Below the pieces are notes generated by a model. That model had not been told where the DNA came from. It did no database searches and worked only from the letters and a program-made list of their open reading frames with translations. From contig OY811971.1 of assembly GCA_963681505.1 (NCBI GenBank), positions 3,627,711 to 3,691,710 on the forward strand: DNA of 64,000 nt, given 5' to 3'. Below, in pieces: positions 24,501-36,010 of this stretch. The position numbers were made by a program, and so were the translations under genes. Each line of letters begins with the position of its first letter. Within the stretch, counting starts at the first letter, position 1. Origin of the DNA: Eunapius fragilis (taxonomy: Eukaryota > Porifera > Demospongiae > Spongillida > Spongillidae).

Positions 24501-26544
24501 GACCCAACCGAATGACGATGCTAGCACTGTTGCTGAAACCCAGCACACCAATCTGTGTCTTGCTTCTTTCAATGTCAAACGATTTTGTTAGATTGATGCA
24601 AAATTCACGAACCAGTTGGAAATTAGCAACTGTGATGCTTCCGGATTGGTCAAGTATAAACAGAACATCAAGAGTTCTTGCATCGCAGACTGTACATAGT
24701 ATATGCATTGTAAACAGTAAAAATATATAATATATAGATATGCATGGAACAGTGTCCAGCAAAATCACCCTTGAGATATACTTGTTCAAATTCTCCAGGA
24801 CAAGCTGAAGAAAAGTAACGCTCGCATTGAAATGTATGAATTCAGTGCCTAATAACGTTATGATGGATAGTCCAATTTATGATGTTTAAGGACCATTTGA
24901 TAGGAGCTCTTTGGAGTTCACGGAAAATTAAAAAACTTGAAAACTTGAAAAACTACCCAGAAGGGTGATTTTGCTGGACACTGTCCCATATCATATATAA
25001 TATAGTATTGTAAAGCACATAACAGGCGATTGGTTATTGGTCTAATATGCACTCGTCAGATATGAATGAACTTATGTCGGTCAAACTCGTTCAAAAATTA
25101 TTATAAATAAATGTATATCACTCTTAAAAGCACAAAGGAGGAATGTTTATATCATATATAGATATGAGTCATCGCATGTCATAACGTGCCCTAAAATTTC
25201 GCAATGGGCTATGGAAAAAAAATTCGGGATGTCCTTTTATAATTTGAGCCTAGCTTTAGTTATATAAAATTTCAAGTCTTCAGGAATTTGTGAATGGTGA
25301 TTTGGGATTGATATGGATCAGTTCTACTGTACTGCCATTTTTAAACTTTGAAATCAGTGACCGCAGGAACACCAAATAAGGGATTTGAAGTGCAAACTTT
25401 CAATGCATATACACAAGAATATTAATATGGATCGTGGCAGCGAAAAGGAACCTAGCGCATATTTTTTCAAGTTTTCAAATTGTTTCATTTAATAAGAGAT
25501 ATCCTGTGTTCTCTACAACTTTTTTCTTACGCGCTGGGTATTATAGCTTGTCCACCATGGAGTTACAGTGGCCTGAATTTGTGCACGCGTCAACTTCGAA
25601 GGTCCTTGCTGGAATATGCGCTAGGTCCCTTTTCGCTGCCACGACCTCATATTATGGTCGTCTCAGCTTGATTTTGGTGCACGCCAATGCTGGAGCTATT
25701 CTTTTGAGATCATCATCTGCCTTTATTTAGGACTTTTAGAATATTAATAATATGTTAGTGGCATAATGGTGGCACTTGTATGTGTATATGTCATACGCTC
25801 ATATACATGTACATACACCAAAGTTGATAAATGGTAATATTTTGTCATGAATTGATTTGTCACATTTACGAACAAACATCACTTCTGGCGGCAATATAAG
25901 AGCAATCGCGACTTCATGCATTTAATTAACTACTACGCAGCATGCATGGCTTAACGTAGCGGATGTTTACTTATGGACATAAACTTACCAGGGATTTTCT
26001 CTAGATTGGAAACATCTTGTACAAATTTTGTAGCAGTTCTGTTCAGTCGGTTTGTGTTGTAATAAGATATCCAGTAGCTCGCTTGCAGCTCAACACCGAA
26101 TGGGATGCTGGTCGTTAGAGTGAATAAAAACAGCCTTGCTGCCAGACCTGAATAAATTGGTTTGCGCAAATCGCTCCACAAAACACTAGTCCACTCGATT
26201 CCAAATCTAGACGCTATCATGCTGTACTTATTTCTCAGCTCCGGATGAGAGGTGACGTCCATTGTACCAAGAAAGGCGGGTTGGTCAATTTGCCAGATGC
26301 CTCCGTCGTAGCCGGCGCGGTAGGTGAAGGATTCCGTCCCGTCTTTGGACTCGACGTACGCAACTCGACGCAAAAACGTATTATCACTAGGGAAAATGGA
26401 ACTTTCCTGTATCAGACCAACTACAGTCTCCACTACTCTTGATCCTGCGGCCTTTTCTTGGCGGGTTAGATCTGTTCCTTGTCCATTAACAGGTGTGAAA
26501 TAACAGAGGAACGCGACGAAAATTAACCCGGCTTGCAACAACAT
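17969..26544 (-). CDS. Gene A: lysozyme-like / vWA / PPC-like / FN3 surface protein, interrupted by a transposon
   Basis: Coding exons, all with GT-AG introns in phase 1, are 26544-25989, 24689-24120, 23889-23590 plus 18972-18937 (split by an insertion), 18378-18085 and 18039-17969 (TAA). Without the insertion the product is 608 aa. It has a signal peptide (MLLQAGLIFVAFLCYF) and a lysozyme-fold-like domain with a candidate catalytic Glu in 'VESKDG' followed by 'GGIWQID'. Next come a vWA domain with complete MIDAS (DQSGS, the Thr in GGSTNT, TDGQS), a beta domain resembling PPC, an FN3 domain and a tail ending VVMVVFAGIL, like a GPI signal or terminal membrane segment. The 4613-bp TTAA element at 18973-23585 breaks exon 3; reading into it gives a stop at 23498-23500 and a 505-aa protein without FN3 and anchor. 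The last intron is only 45 nt. Confidence 0.85.
18437..18511. repeat. (GT)n microsatellite in intron 3 of gene A
   Basis: About 75 bp of pure GT. A GT tract occupies the same position in intron 3 of gene B (from about 37757), so it predates the duplication of the two genes. Confidence 0.95.
18973..23585. mobile_element. 4.6-kb TTAA-inserting (piggyBac-like target) non-autonomous element
   Basis: Exact TTAA duplications flank it (18969-18972 and 23586-23589). The ends are inverted repeats: GGTAGGAAATCC...TTTCAAAAAC at the left and GGTAGGAAGTCC...TTTCAAAAAC at the right (reverse complement). The intact paralogue gene B has a single TTAA at the homologous point, and removing element plus one TTAA from gene A gives a 336-nt exon, identical in length to gene B. 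TTAA targets are known for piggyBac, but the terminal bases are not the usual CCC type and I see no transposase. Inside are a 72-bp minisatellite and motifs G(G/A)GCGTCTCC at 19596, 22850 and (inverted) near 23012, which may mark an older nested element. Confidence 0.9.
19798..20232. repeat. 72-bp minisatellite, about 5-6 units
   Basis: Units begin GGGGTACTGTAGGGGAAC at 19909, 19981, 20053, 20125 and 20197, an exact 72-bp spacing. Because 72 is divisible by three, open frames with a 24-residue repeat appear on both strands. I regard these as a by-product and not as genes. Each unit contains a smaller internal repeat (GAGACGTGAGCC twice). Confidence 0.95.
24745..24988. mobile_element. MITE, family 'GGGACAGTGTCCAGC', copy 1 (gene A intron 1)
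   Basis: 244 bp with inverted ends TGGAACAGTGTCCAGCAAAA and its near complement ending CTGTCCCA, followed by TA. A second, about 80% similar copy lies at 53648-53898 in an intron of gene C. Tc1/mariner-type TA target sites are likely. Confidence 0.85.
25423..25655. mobile_element. Short MITE with TCGTGGCAGCGAAAAGG ends
   Basis: The left end (ATCGTGGCAGCGAAAAGGAA, CCTAGCGCATATT) and the right end (AATATGCGCTAGGTCCC, TTTTCGCTGCCACGACC) are inverted complements over about 38 bp. A related copy with a damaged left end occurs at 38003-38243 in gene B intron 3. It lies in gene A intron 1. Confidence 0.75.
25656..25733 (+). pseudogene. 3' end remnant of an RLE-type LINE
   Basis: The frame reads 'YGRLSLILVHANAGAILL' and stops soon after. 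This closely matches the C-terminus 'YGRLSLTLVRANARAF' of the longer LINE fragment at 44080-45257. Only about 26 codons remain. It lies inside intron 1 of gene A on the opposite strand. Confidence 0.55.
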
Positions 26545-26764
26545 CCTAAAGGACCTTTAGAGTGAAAGTACACGTCATGTATATCACAGCGAGCCGCAAA
26601 TCAATTCAGTATTGATTTCACGATTTATTAAATCAATTGTTAAACCAACGCATGATTACACAAGTGCGCTTGATATATTACTGTCAATAAATCAAATCAT
26701 TTGTGAATCAATAAATGATATGTACATGTATGATTTGAAATTGACACGAAGAACAATGGCTTAC

Positions 26765-26842
26765 CAGTAACTAACTGCAGCTGATGGCAGTGTTTGCCTG
26801 CATGTAGGTTGTATTTCTTTGTCTGTTCGTTATATATACCGA
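26765..26842 (-). promoter_or_regulatory. Gene A promoter and non-coding first exon
   Basis: On the minus strand a TATA-like GGTATATATA lies at 26831-26840. A donor site (CTG|GTAAGCC) ends a short leader exon at 26765. An acceptor (cactctaaag) lies about 10 nt before the ATG at 26544. The same arrangement is found upstream of gene B (42016-42100), which supports a real 5' untranslated exon. The transcription start is not visible. Confidence 0.5.
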
Positions 26843-28222
26843 CCTGGCATCTGCTTGACTATAATAATAATTCTAATTGGACACAACAATAATGACATTT
26901 CAAAATAACATCTTTGAAAGCATTATACAGTTTAGCCGCACTAGTCGCTTTTGGGACACATATGAATGGTTGTGTGTGTACCATACCAATCATTCTGGGT
27001 CATAAGCCACTTTACTTTAAGTAGTTTTTGTTATGTTTATATGTGCTTTACCTTCATATTCATTGTTGAACTCAGAGCTGCCGCGATATATATATCGCGA
27101 TATGTAGAAGTCTACAATATCTCGATAACCCGGCGCGATATCATTGTCTTCTACGTATCGTGGCAGCCGTGGTTGAACCTGAGCACTGCATAAATGACAG
27201 GCCCATTAATGGACTTTATACAAGCCCCTTATGTCAGTGCATTGCAAGCACACACACCCTCCACTGCATCCCTACCCTCTAAACCCTCCCCGTACATGTA
27301 TATCCGATGTGTCCATTACATTGACATGTACATGTATATGAAGGGCCGTAGTCCATGCACGCTTTCCGTCATACATCCTGTTAACCCTGATCATCATCCA
27401 GATCTGCATGGGACACTGCTAGTGCTGTTATTTGGCGTGCATCACACTGAACCTGCCGCGTATAGCCTTCGGGAGGACAATGCCATGTGGGATACCCCTG
27501 CTTCGTGGCATCCCCCCCCCCCCCCCCCCCCCCCTCAGCCAGTTCTGAGGATTGCGTACCCCTCTCTCCTACACTGCATGATATTGGAGATGTTGGACCT
27601 GATACAGCCGGAGGTGCCCGCATTGACTATACAACAATATGGCTACCTCACTTTATGCATTGGTGTCCCTCCCTTCATACGGGTTCAGTGTGACGCAGGT
27701 CACCAGCTAGCTAGTGAGATAATGATACTTTTCACACTATATGCATGGTAGGTTGAAACTTGAAAGCACCGGCTTCCCCGCTAATCATCACTAATCATGT
27801 ATAATGCACCATGCAACATATCATTATATGGACATATACAGGGTGGGGAGGTTTGCACACTTGCATGCATGCGTAGAATGGGTCAATATAAGGGCCGCGG
27901 GCTTGTGTATGGTCCATGGGGTCATGTACAGATATGCCGCTGTTCCCAACACTAAAGCAAAGACCCCCAAATTGCACCATTTTTTAAAACTACATAACAA
28001 CTCTCAATTTGCTAAAGAAAAGTGACTTGTGACGGAATTCAGTAATCATACAAACATCAATTCAATTCCCCAAAATGCGTATGAAAACTGTTATTTTCTA
28101 ATGTCTTATCGCGCCGGCGCGAAATGAATTCACTGATGTCGGTATAGTGACAATGACACCTTTCAATTACTACTTATCAGATGGGGGAATCAGGTTCCAG
28201 TCAGTTGTCCCACCTGTGTCTT
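26843..28222. other. Intergenic, no gene seen
   Basis: It holds a small inverted-repeat element at 27076-27168 (GCTGCCGCGATA ... TATCGTGGCAGC, with internal TATATCGCGATA palindromes) and a poly(C) run at about 27511-27534. The 185-codon frame at 27194-27751 is driven by the poly(C) run and has no domain. Confidence 0.55.
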
Positions 28223-29211
28223 CTTAGTTATTTTAAAGCGTATACGTACGCAACGTGGCTTGCGCAATATCCTGACTGAGGACATATAACCACTTGAATA
28301 GGTGCCTCGGCAAGCATGTACGGTATATGAAATTGACCAATTGACCCTATTTCCCTTGAAACGGATAAGTAAATGCACTTTTGTGACGCCGAATGAAATT
28401 AAAAACGATTTTTCAAACTGAACAGAATAGGTTTTAAATAATTGTATCAGCTCTGCATGTGTTTCTTAACAACAGATCTTTAAGGACCGTGGAATATATA
28501 TGTGATGACTACCGTACAATAGAGAAGTTGCAATGACGTCACGCGCGTCTTGTATTGTTTTGTTACGCAATACACGTCATTGTTTAGTTACTATAAATAA
28601 ATATATATGCCAGATGAACAGTTGGTCTACCTCCTAAGCTCCTCTTTTTTTTTTACTGTTTTACCCAATTTTGCATATATAATCTACCACCTGTTCTAAC
28701 ATACGGTTACTATGCAACCTCTATAACATGTCCGCGCAATACAAATACTTCATGGAGTTATTATGTCAGATAGTAACTACATGTTCTCGGGCTGTACTAG
28801 GGGGGGGGGGGGGGGGGTAATTGCAAAAAAATAACTTATTGTTGAATTGGGTTGCGTCCACTTGGGTAGTTATTCATTGACATATGTAGATGAAATTCAG
28901 TATAGGATGTGAGTGTCTATTGTGAAATAAACACCCCACCTCCTGCAAAAAACATATCAGTCATTTTAACACCCACGCATAGGCAATTAACGACTACCGC
29001 TTACGAGAACACGCACGCGAACAAAAAGGATAAGCTCAGAACGTGATTAATCGTCACTCTTGCACCTCCTAAGGAGGCGAATTGTGTTCATCTACTCTAT
29101 AATCTCTGGTTCTTATTCCTTATTTTCGTGGGGGGGGGGGGGGGGAGTAGTGCAAAACCTGATCCAGAGACAAGGCATTCGAATTCGATGCTGATAGGGA
29201 TTTTGTCCAAT

Positions 29212-30224
29212 TCAAGGACTTCCAGCTTTCCACCAACTGCCCACTGTAAAGAGTGTAATAGGGATGGTGAGATACCACCTGGAGAGACAAGGCAAAAGCA
29301 CAGTAACCAATGCCATGGCTGTCAGGGAAGTTGCGAAGCAAGTGTATGCAAAGTACTTCCATGACACTGTCTTCTGTGTGTCAGTAGTATCCACCATTCA
29401 GAGGAGGGTGGAGAAGCTTAAGAAAACATTCAGTGTTGGAAGGATGAGGAATGGTGAGACAGGCAAAGAAGAATCAAGAGGTAGTTTGTAAGTGCATGTA
29501 CACATCATGCCACTACTTGCCTTTTTGCATATGTATGTGTGCTTATATGTATGCAATCAATCGATCAAATCAAATCAAAATCAAAAGAGCTGTGAAAGAG
29601 TAAAAGGAACTATTCACTAAACAAAATGTGTTGTTTGAGGATAAACGGCTTGGCTGTCTTTCTAGAGCAGCAGCAGTTCTTGTCAACAATTTTGACCACC
29701 TTGTAGAGTTTCTAAATCAGAACTGCCACATCAACAACCGCTTGGCCTGCTTTGTTTGAGAAGTAATGGAGCTCCCCTACCTTAGGGTCATTCTGGTGGT
29801 GTTTGCCTGCTTTGGAGTACATCTAGTGGAGCCCTTCTATACTAGAACCATAGTGAAGGGAGCCACTCATACCAACCTCAGGGATTTCACAAGGATCTCC
29901 ACATCAGCCTGAACCAACCAATCAGTGATCATTACACCAGATTCTCACAAAACCAGAGTTCAGTGGAGTTACAGAGGACTTGTTCCAGGGTGTTAAAAAA
30001 AACCCACAAGCCAGAGGAAGATGACCGCCTATGTGTCTGAGATGGCAAACGAGTACATGGAGGATGTGATCAAACTGACCAACCTAATGCTGCCCCATCT
30101 GCAAAAGGTACTGGCAAGACAGAGAAGAGACTATGGAATTGATGAGGAGTCTTTCCCTCAGCAGTACCCAGTGAAGGAGCAGGCAACCAACATAGACGAC
30201 CACTTGGCACATTGCCTGCAGTGA
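29212..30224 (+). pseudogene. Broken ORF remnant of unknown family
   Basis: Two plus-strand pieces look coding in composition: about 29253-29488 ('VRYHLERQGKSTVTNAM', then 'VYAKYFHDTVFCVSVV') and 30021-30224 ('VSEMANEYMEDVIKLT'). Between them other frames carry fragments such as 'RLGCLSRAAAVLVNNF'. I do not recognise the family. Several stops and frame changes separate the pieces. Its location in the block missing from copy 1 makes a decayed mobile-element gene the likeliest origin. Confidence 0.4.
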
Positions 30225-30835
30225 GCAGATCCACCATTCTGCAGAGATGTCAGCAGCTGATGGATGCCCAGAACCCTTCCTTTAGGAGTTACATGGCAGC
30301 AGCTTTGGCTAAAAGATAGTTGAGTCACTTTTTCAGATCCAACTCACACTGCCTAATGGAAAGAGGAGGATGAAGAGAGCCGTAGAGTTCTCATGTGCTA
30401 CCTAGGCAGGCGAAGTGATAGATCAATGGAAGGTTTCAGGAGTGTCTAGACAAGTTGGTTGAGTTTTGAAAACGATATAATTCATTAATTGTATGCATCA
30501 TTCAAAGTATTAATCAATATTAGCTTATAACATAGCTGTATGAATTAACGAATACATAAAAATTAACATAGATAGAAATTTAGCAGAGATGGGGTGTTAT
30601 TTTTAAGAAAAAAATAAAATATTTACACAAAAAATCTTCCTTCCTTATGGGGAATGAACTCCCAAGTGGACGGCCAGGAATTTGAAAGTCATGAATTACC
30701 ACCCCCCTAGAGTGAAGTTGAACCACAATAGCGTTGCTTTTATTCTTTCTGCATGTGATGACATTATTATCTGTACAGGCATGTAGGTTTTGTGGCAGGC
30801 ATGGCCGCTATGTACCTTTGTGGGAGGTGATCGTT

Positions 30836-30880
30836 CCTATTGGTTGCTAGGTAAGGCACGCATACCTAGCAACCAATAGG
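30836..30880. repeat. Perfect 18-bp-arm hairpin
   Basis: CCTATTGGTTGCTAGGTA, a 9-nt spacer, then its exact complement TACCTAGCAACCAATAGG. Confidence 0.95.
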
Positions 30881-33164
30881 CACTAGGCCGAGTATATAAA
30901 TGAGTTACGCGGACGTACGTATACTGATGTATACGTACGTACGTATACGTTGGAAATTATAGTATTTAATTAATATATATAATTATTGAAAGTTACATTC
31001 GCACACGAATGGAAATAATCAGTTCCAGGTACTGAATTTTGCATAGTATTTGAATTAAGAATGTATGCCGGCAGTTTTTGATTCATGTGGCAAAAGTATG
31101 GACAACTGCGCGTAACCCATTCGTTCAATAATCAACGTGGCAGTGGCTCTCAATGAGCGATTGGTTTAAAACCCACTGTGACTGATTCCAGCAGTGTTGC
31201 ATAAGCGACGACTGTTCTTTAAAGCGTATATCATTTCCATATCTTTTCGTAGCTTTCAATTGGTTGCTACGTAAGCGTTGCTATTGTCTAAATTGTTTAG
31301 ACACTAAACCTTATAGCTTGGTTGATACGTGCATGGAACTTTTCAAACCATCGGAATAAAAATTGACTGGTTTTAGAGACCAAACCAATGTTCAAACCAA
31401 TTTTCAAACCCAAATCTGTTGTCATGCCTAAACTAGTTACCTTGTGGCCACAAGGAATATTATGCCGTTTGTGTGGCAATTAAGAAGGGCAAACTGAAGC
31501 CACGTACATAAAGAAGAACCATTTGATGTTTCAGATGAATACTCATGGTAGCGTCCAAAAAGATACTTTGGCATCTTCGTAACACCTGCATGTTGTACCC
31601 CGCGAATTTATACATGCAGGATCGTCAGAAATATTATATAAATTTTCCGTGAATGAGCACTGATCAAGTTTGACTAGGGCGCATGCAATTGAACTTAAAT
31701 TCAGGTCATTGTAACTCCGTGACAGTCATCTGTACCGAAGTAGTTCTATTGGATCTAACCATCTCTCCATCATGTGACACAGTAAACACGCACGTGCACG
31801 CATATGATTTAACTTTGAGACTAACGCTAATAACGTCACCTCTCTAGAGCAAATTGAGTCATCGCCTTGAGGCAATTCATATGTGTAGGCAATTCATATG
31901 ATTGCCTACAGTCCAAACGCTAATTGCGTCATTGCGTTGGGCGAAACAGGGTTGTGTCTTGAGCGCTACGCAAAATTCACTCGAAGCTCATAGGTCGACA
32001 GCGCGACCTCCAGGGCCACCGTGCTCATTAATTGAATTAAAACGTGCATGCATGGCTTCGCCATGCATGTTTTTCAACCGTTCTCCGTTACCCAATTTGT
32101 AGGTAACTATGCACACTTCATCAATGCCTATAACGAATACCTTAATGTGGCCAAGGAAGTTTTGTGTAAATAAATTTTGGCTTGACACACCAACCAACGT
32201 CGTTCGTGGCATCTAGATTGCTTCGCTTCCACATTTAACACCAGGCAGTGTCATTGCACACAGCGGCTTCGCAGCCACCTTCATGCGCTACAAACAACTC
32301 GGTGCTGAAATGGAATATAATATCTGTTTGAGACAGCCAATTATGGAAGAAAATCGGTACATTATGTGAAGTGGTTTGTGGCTCAACCCAAATCTGTTCA
32401 CACCTCATCATGCCTAACTATATGGTTACCATTGCACGTGGAAAAGGAATTTTTGTGTTGAACAAACTGAAGCCACGTTCATGTAATGAGGAACAAATAA
32501 TTCAATGTTCCTCGTCAGCCGCTTCATGGCCGCGTTAAAACTGGTTAGGTGGATGTATATGAAAAAAGTACCGCAATTCAAGTAAATCATACAGCCAGGG
32601 GTGGAGGTGGGGTGTTGACCCCAATACGGCTTGTAATACCAGCTCATATTATTATATAATATTATTGCACATGCACATGTACTTGGTGAACACATGCACA
32701 CGCACATACACATGAACACGCAATGTGGTGAACACAACCTAAAGATTGTCCAACAATGTTATACATTAATTTTATACATAGTTATTGGTAGGCGCGCGAT
32801 ATTGCATGCATGTACGTTCAGCGCTGGAATTCAGTCTGACAAAATGTATCAATCAGTCATATTTCGTATATATGCGTAACCCAGTTCTCAGTGCGACCCT
32901 TCTCTTCGGAATTTTTTTACCATGGGACCCGGGCCGACTCTTGTACTGTTATACATTATCCATCTGCGTGGCACGTCCATTGTAAACTCAAGATAAACAA
33001 TGCATAGGGCGTACTACAAAGTACAATAATCAGGTGGCGTCGTGAATTCGAGGTCAGATAAAACCATTCATGTGTATCCTCATGCATTCGTATCACCATG
33101 TACATGGGATTGAAATGCGTAATTGCATGTTGCCAAGTGACCATGGCGTACTCATGGCATTCCA

Positions 33165-34208
33165 AGATGTCAGTGGCATCTAGATTGCTTCGCTACTACT
33201 TTTAAGTGTCATTGCACACAGCGGCTTCACAGCCACCTTCATGCGCTATACAAACAACTCGGTGCTGACTCTTCAATTCCAGCAACGAGTTGCTTGTAGC
33301 GCATGAAGGCGGCTGTCTGTTTTAGACAGCCAATTATGGTAGACAATAGTCAAGTAGATGACGGCATTAATGCCCGTGCAACCGCTGCGAACGCATTTAC
33401 ACTCTAGGTATAAAGGCGAAGAGCGGATCGATTTGCATCGTGCTCCACGACTTTGTATGAAGGACTCACTGATTAAACTTGTTGCGGGTCGATCCGGTGC
33501 CTGTAGAATTATTTAGGGACGGGCATACCAAGGGGGCGTGGCAGAAGAAGGGTGGGTTGATGATTTTTTTCACAACTATCAATGCAGATTGCCTATTCGT
33601 GCTATGAATGATATTATCGAAGGGGGCTTAAACCCCTTAGATCCGCGACTAGAATTTGTGTTTGATCCCAAAGTTAGCCATGTATGCAACTATATTATTG
33701 AATCCAGGTGCATGATTTGCAAATCCTATGTCAGATTTTTGGCGTAATGTGTAGTAATTTTAAAGTTAACATTAGTTTATCAGTGTTATATGGTTACTTC
33801 CCTGCAAATAAGTTGGTTGATACTTCGGACCAAATTTTTCAAACTGGATGCATCAGTTAAAAATTTGGCAGACCGTGCTAGCCATGTTTCATTATCCAAG
33901 CTTAGCATTTTGGTTATGAACTGAACAAGTGGTTTGTGGCTCAACCTAAATCTATTGCAACTATGCACACCTCATCATGCCTAACTATGGTTACCTTTGC
34001 ACGTGGAAAAGAATTTTTGTGTTGAACAAAGTGAAGCCACGTTCATATAATTGAGGAACAAATAATTCAATGTCCCACCCCTCCGACAGCCGCTTTATGG
34101 CCGCGTTAAAACTGGTTAGGTGGATGTATATGAAAAAAGTCAAGTAAATCATACAGCCATGCAGGGGTGGAGGTGCGCTGTTGACCCCAATACAGCTCGC
34201 AGTCCCAG

Positions 34209-34241
<33 letters not shown>

Positions 34242-34790
34242 CACATTAATAATTGCACATGCACATGTACTTGGTAAACACACACGCACACACACATGAA
34301 CACGCAATGTTCAGCCTAAAGATTGTCCAACAATGTTTACACATTAGTTTTTGTTTGTATACATGGTCATCGGTAGGCGCGATATTGCATGCATGTACGT
34401 TCAGCGCTGGAATTCAGCCTGACAAAATGTATCAATCAATATTTCGTATAATACAATACGTAACTCAGTTCTCAGTTTCGTCGATAGAAATGCGACCTTT
34501 CTCTTCGGAATTTTTACCATGGGACCCGGGCCGACTCTTGTACTGTTGTACATTATCCATCTGCGTGGCATGTCCATTGTAAACTCAAGGTAAACTCAGC
34601 CAACCAATGCATAAGGCGTACTATATTGTTAAAAGTACAATAATCAGGTGACGTCGTGAATTCGAGGTCAGATATAAAACCATTCATGCGTATCCACAGC
34701 ATTCGTATCACCATGTACATGGGATTGGAATGCGCAATTGCATATTGCCTAGTGACAATAGTCATGGTATTCCCGATGGGGTATTATGCA
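33165..34790. repeat. Segmental repeat, copy 3 (tandem partial copy)
   Basis: It repeats most of 32205-33170, starting at 'gtggcatctagattgcttcgct' and including the CTCAACC...ACACCTCATCATGCCTAACTA, GGTTAGGTGGATGTATATG and GGGACCCGGGCCGACTC blocks. It carries an extra 33300-33900 segment not found in copy 2. A plus-strand frame at 33538-33747 in this extra part has no recognisable domain. Confidence 0.75.
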
Positions 34791-35510
34791 TGGGATATAA
34801 AGAGAATGAGTCTTGGGCACACTCATTCACTTGTTGTGCAGAACTCAAAGATATCCGGATATGAAGCTACTAGGAGGAAGCGCGCTTTTCCTTGGATGGC
34901 TCACGGTGTGTTGGGCGGCAATGAGACATCATTCTGCGCACCATCATGTTAAAAAAATACAGTCGAAGGTAGCAAGTGAGTTATACACGAAAAAAAAAAA
35001 AAGCCGTTTCGCTATAAACACAAAGTTATATAACGATGCTTTAAACGAGGGATTCAAAACTTAAATATCCTTCTGCAGGAGAATTCAAATCGCATCAAAA
35101 TCGCTGTATGCGTAGAAGCCATTGCTTTGTCCTTTTCGTTAATTGCTGCCCTGCCTGTTGCAAAGATCAAGTTCAGCGCGTGCACATTAATTTTTCCGCT
35201 CGATTCATGCCAACGATTTACGTGCCCGCCTCCTATTAAGTTAATGGGACACAGTTTTCCTCCAGTAAATCATTGGAGGGATACAGCCTATAAAAACGAT
35301 TTTCCTTAACTTTAACATTAATTTCGCTAGCTAAACTCGTTGATCAAAACGAGGTGTTGTAATATTTATTTATGTATTTAAAATGTCGATTTCATGATCC
35401 AAATCATGTGCCTGTAAGTAAAAATCGTATGTACTAGGTCCAGTATTTATCGAGGAACTCGGCCTAACGTCGGAGGCGGAATCAGATATGGTGGAGACTG
35501 AAGCCGCTTT
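34791..35510. other. Intergenic, upstream of gene D
   Basis: Part of it (about 35172-35260: gcgtgcaca, ttttccgctcgattc, atttacg) resembles the ends of the MITE at 38395-38590, so an old relative may lie here. No gene is supported. Confidence 0.5.
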
Positions 35511-35590
35511 GAGTGAGTTATAAATCCATACATGCACGCCGGTGTTAGAATTTTCACACCGCAAAAATAGGTCGAGCAGGATTGGTAGTC

Positions 35591-36010
35591 ATGTTCGAAT
35601 CCGTCGCTCTTCCCAACTTCTACCTTCGTCTTGATGCTACCGGGCTGACAAGCGGACCTGGCGGTGCGGTAAAATGTCAGCTGGGCGCAGCAGATAAGAA
35701 CAACTATTTTATCGTGAGGGCAGCTTACCCGAACGTGTTCAACATCGAATCGCTCCAATTTCCAGACGTCTTTCTCCGTTTGGACGGAAGGGGGCCTAGC
35801 AAGAATGGTACCTCAGGACTCGTAAATGCCAATATCGGGCCGGCTGGCTCATACGAAAGTTTTGTGCTGAGGCAGGAAACAGCTGGACAATACAGCATTA
35901 TGTCAGCTCAATTTCCAAACGTCTACCTACGCATGGACTGCATCCGGGGTGTAGTGAGCGCTCAGGTCGGAGTAGGACCAACCGAAAAATTCAGGATCCG
36001 TTTTCTATAG
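35591..36010 (+). CDS. Gene D: beta-trefoil protein (fascin-/lectin-like)
   Basis: An intronless frame of 139 aa from ATG 35591 to TAG 36008-36010. The protein is three imperfect repeats of about 45 residues, seen at 'ALPNFYLRLD', 'QFPDVFLRLDG' and 'QFPNVYLRMD'. Each is followed by a Val-x-(Ala)-Gln/Asn-x-Gly segment (VKCQLGA, VNANIGP, VSAQVGVG) and an aromatic Phe near the end (YFIVRA, SFVLRQ, KFRIRF). Three such units of this length are the pattern of a single beta-trefoil domain, as in fascin-like, agglutinin and cytokine folds. There is no signal peptide or membrane segment, so it is probably cytosolic or leaderless. TTATAAAT at about 35519 may be a TATA box. An acceptor-like 'gtcgagcag' precedes the ATG, so an upstream leader exon is possible. 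Confidence 0.7.
   Translation: MFESVALPNFYLRLDATGLTSGPGGAVKCQLGAADKNNYFIVRAAYPNVFNIESLQFPDVFLRLDGRGPSKNGTSGLVNANIGPAGSYESFVLRQETAGQYSIMSAQFPNVYLRMDCIRGVVSAQVGVGPTEKFRIRFL

Larger units (their letters stand above)
28223..32877. repeat. Segmental repeat, copy 2, split by a 2.7-kb insertion
   Basis: 28223-28330 matches 1-116 and 31030-32877 matches 112-1955 at well over 90%. The 28331-31029 block is absent from copy 1, where the two matching parts are joined directly within a few bases. It was therefore inserted in copy 2 or deleted from copy 1. Confidence 0.85.

Noticed and set aside
27194..27751. 185-codon plus-strand frame
   Set aside because: It spans a poly(C) run giving a Pro stretch, has no domain or splice context, and overlaps equally long frames on the other strand.
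33538..33747. 69-codon frame beginning 'MAEEGWVDDFFHNYQ'
   Set aside because: Coding-like in composition but with no recognisable family, no homologous frame in copy 2, and inside repeat DNA; too little to call a gene.
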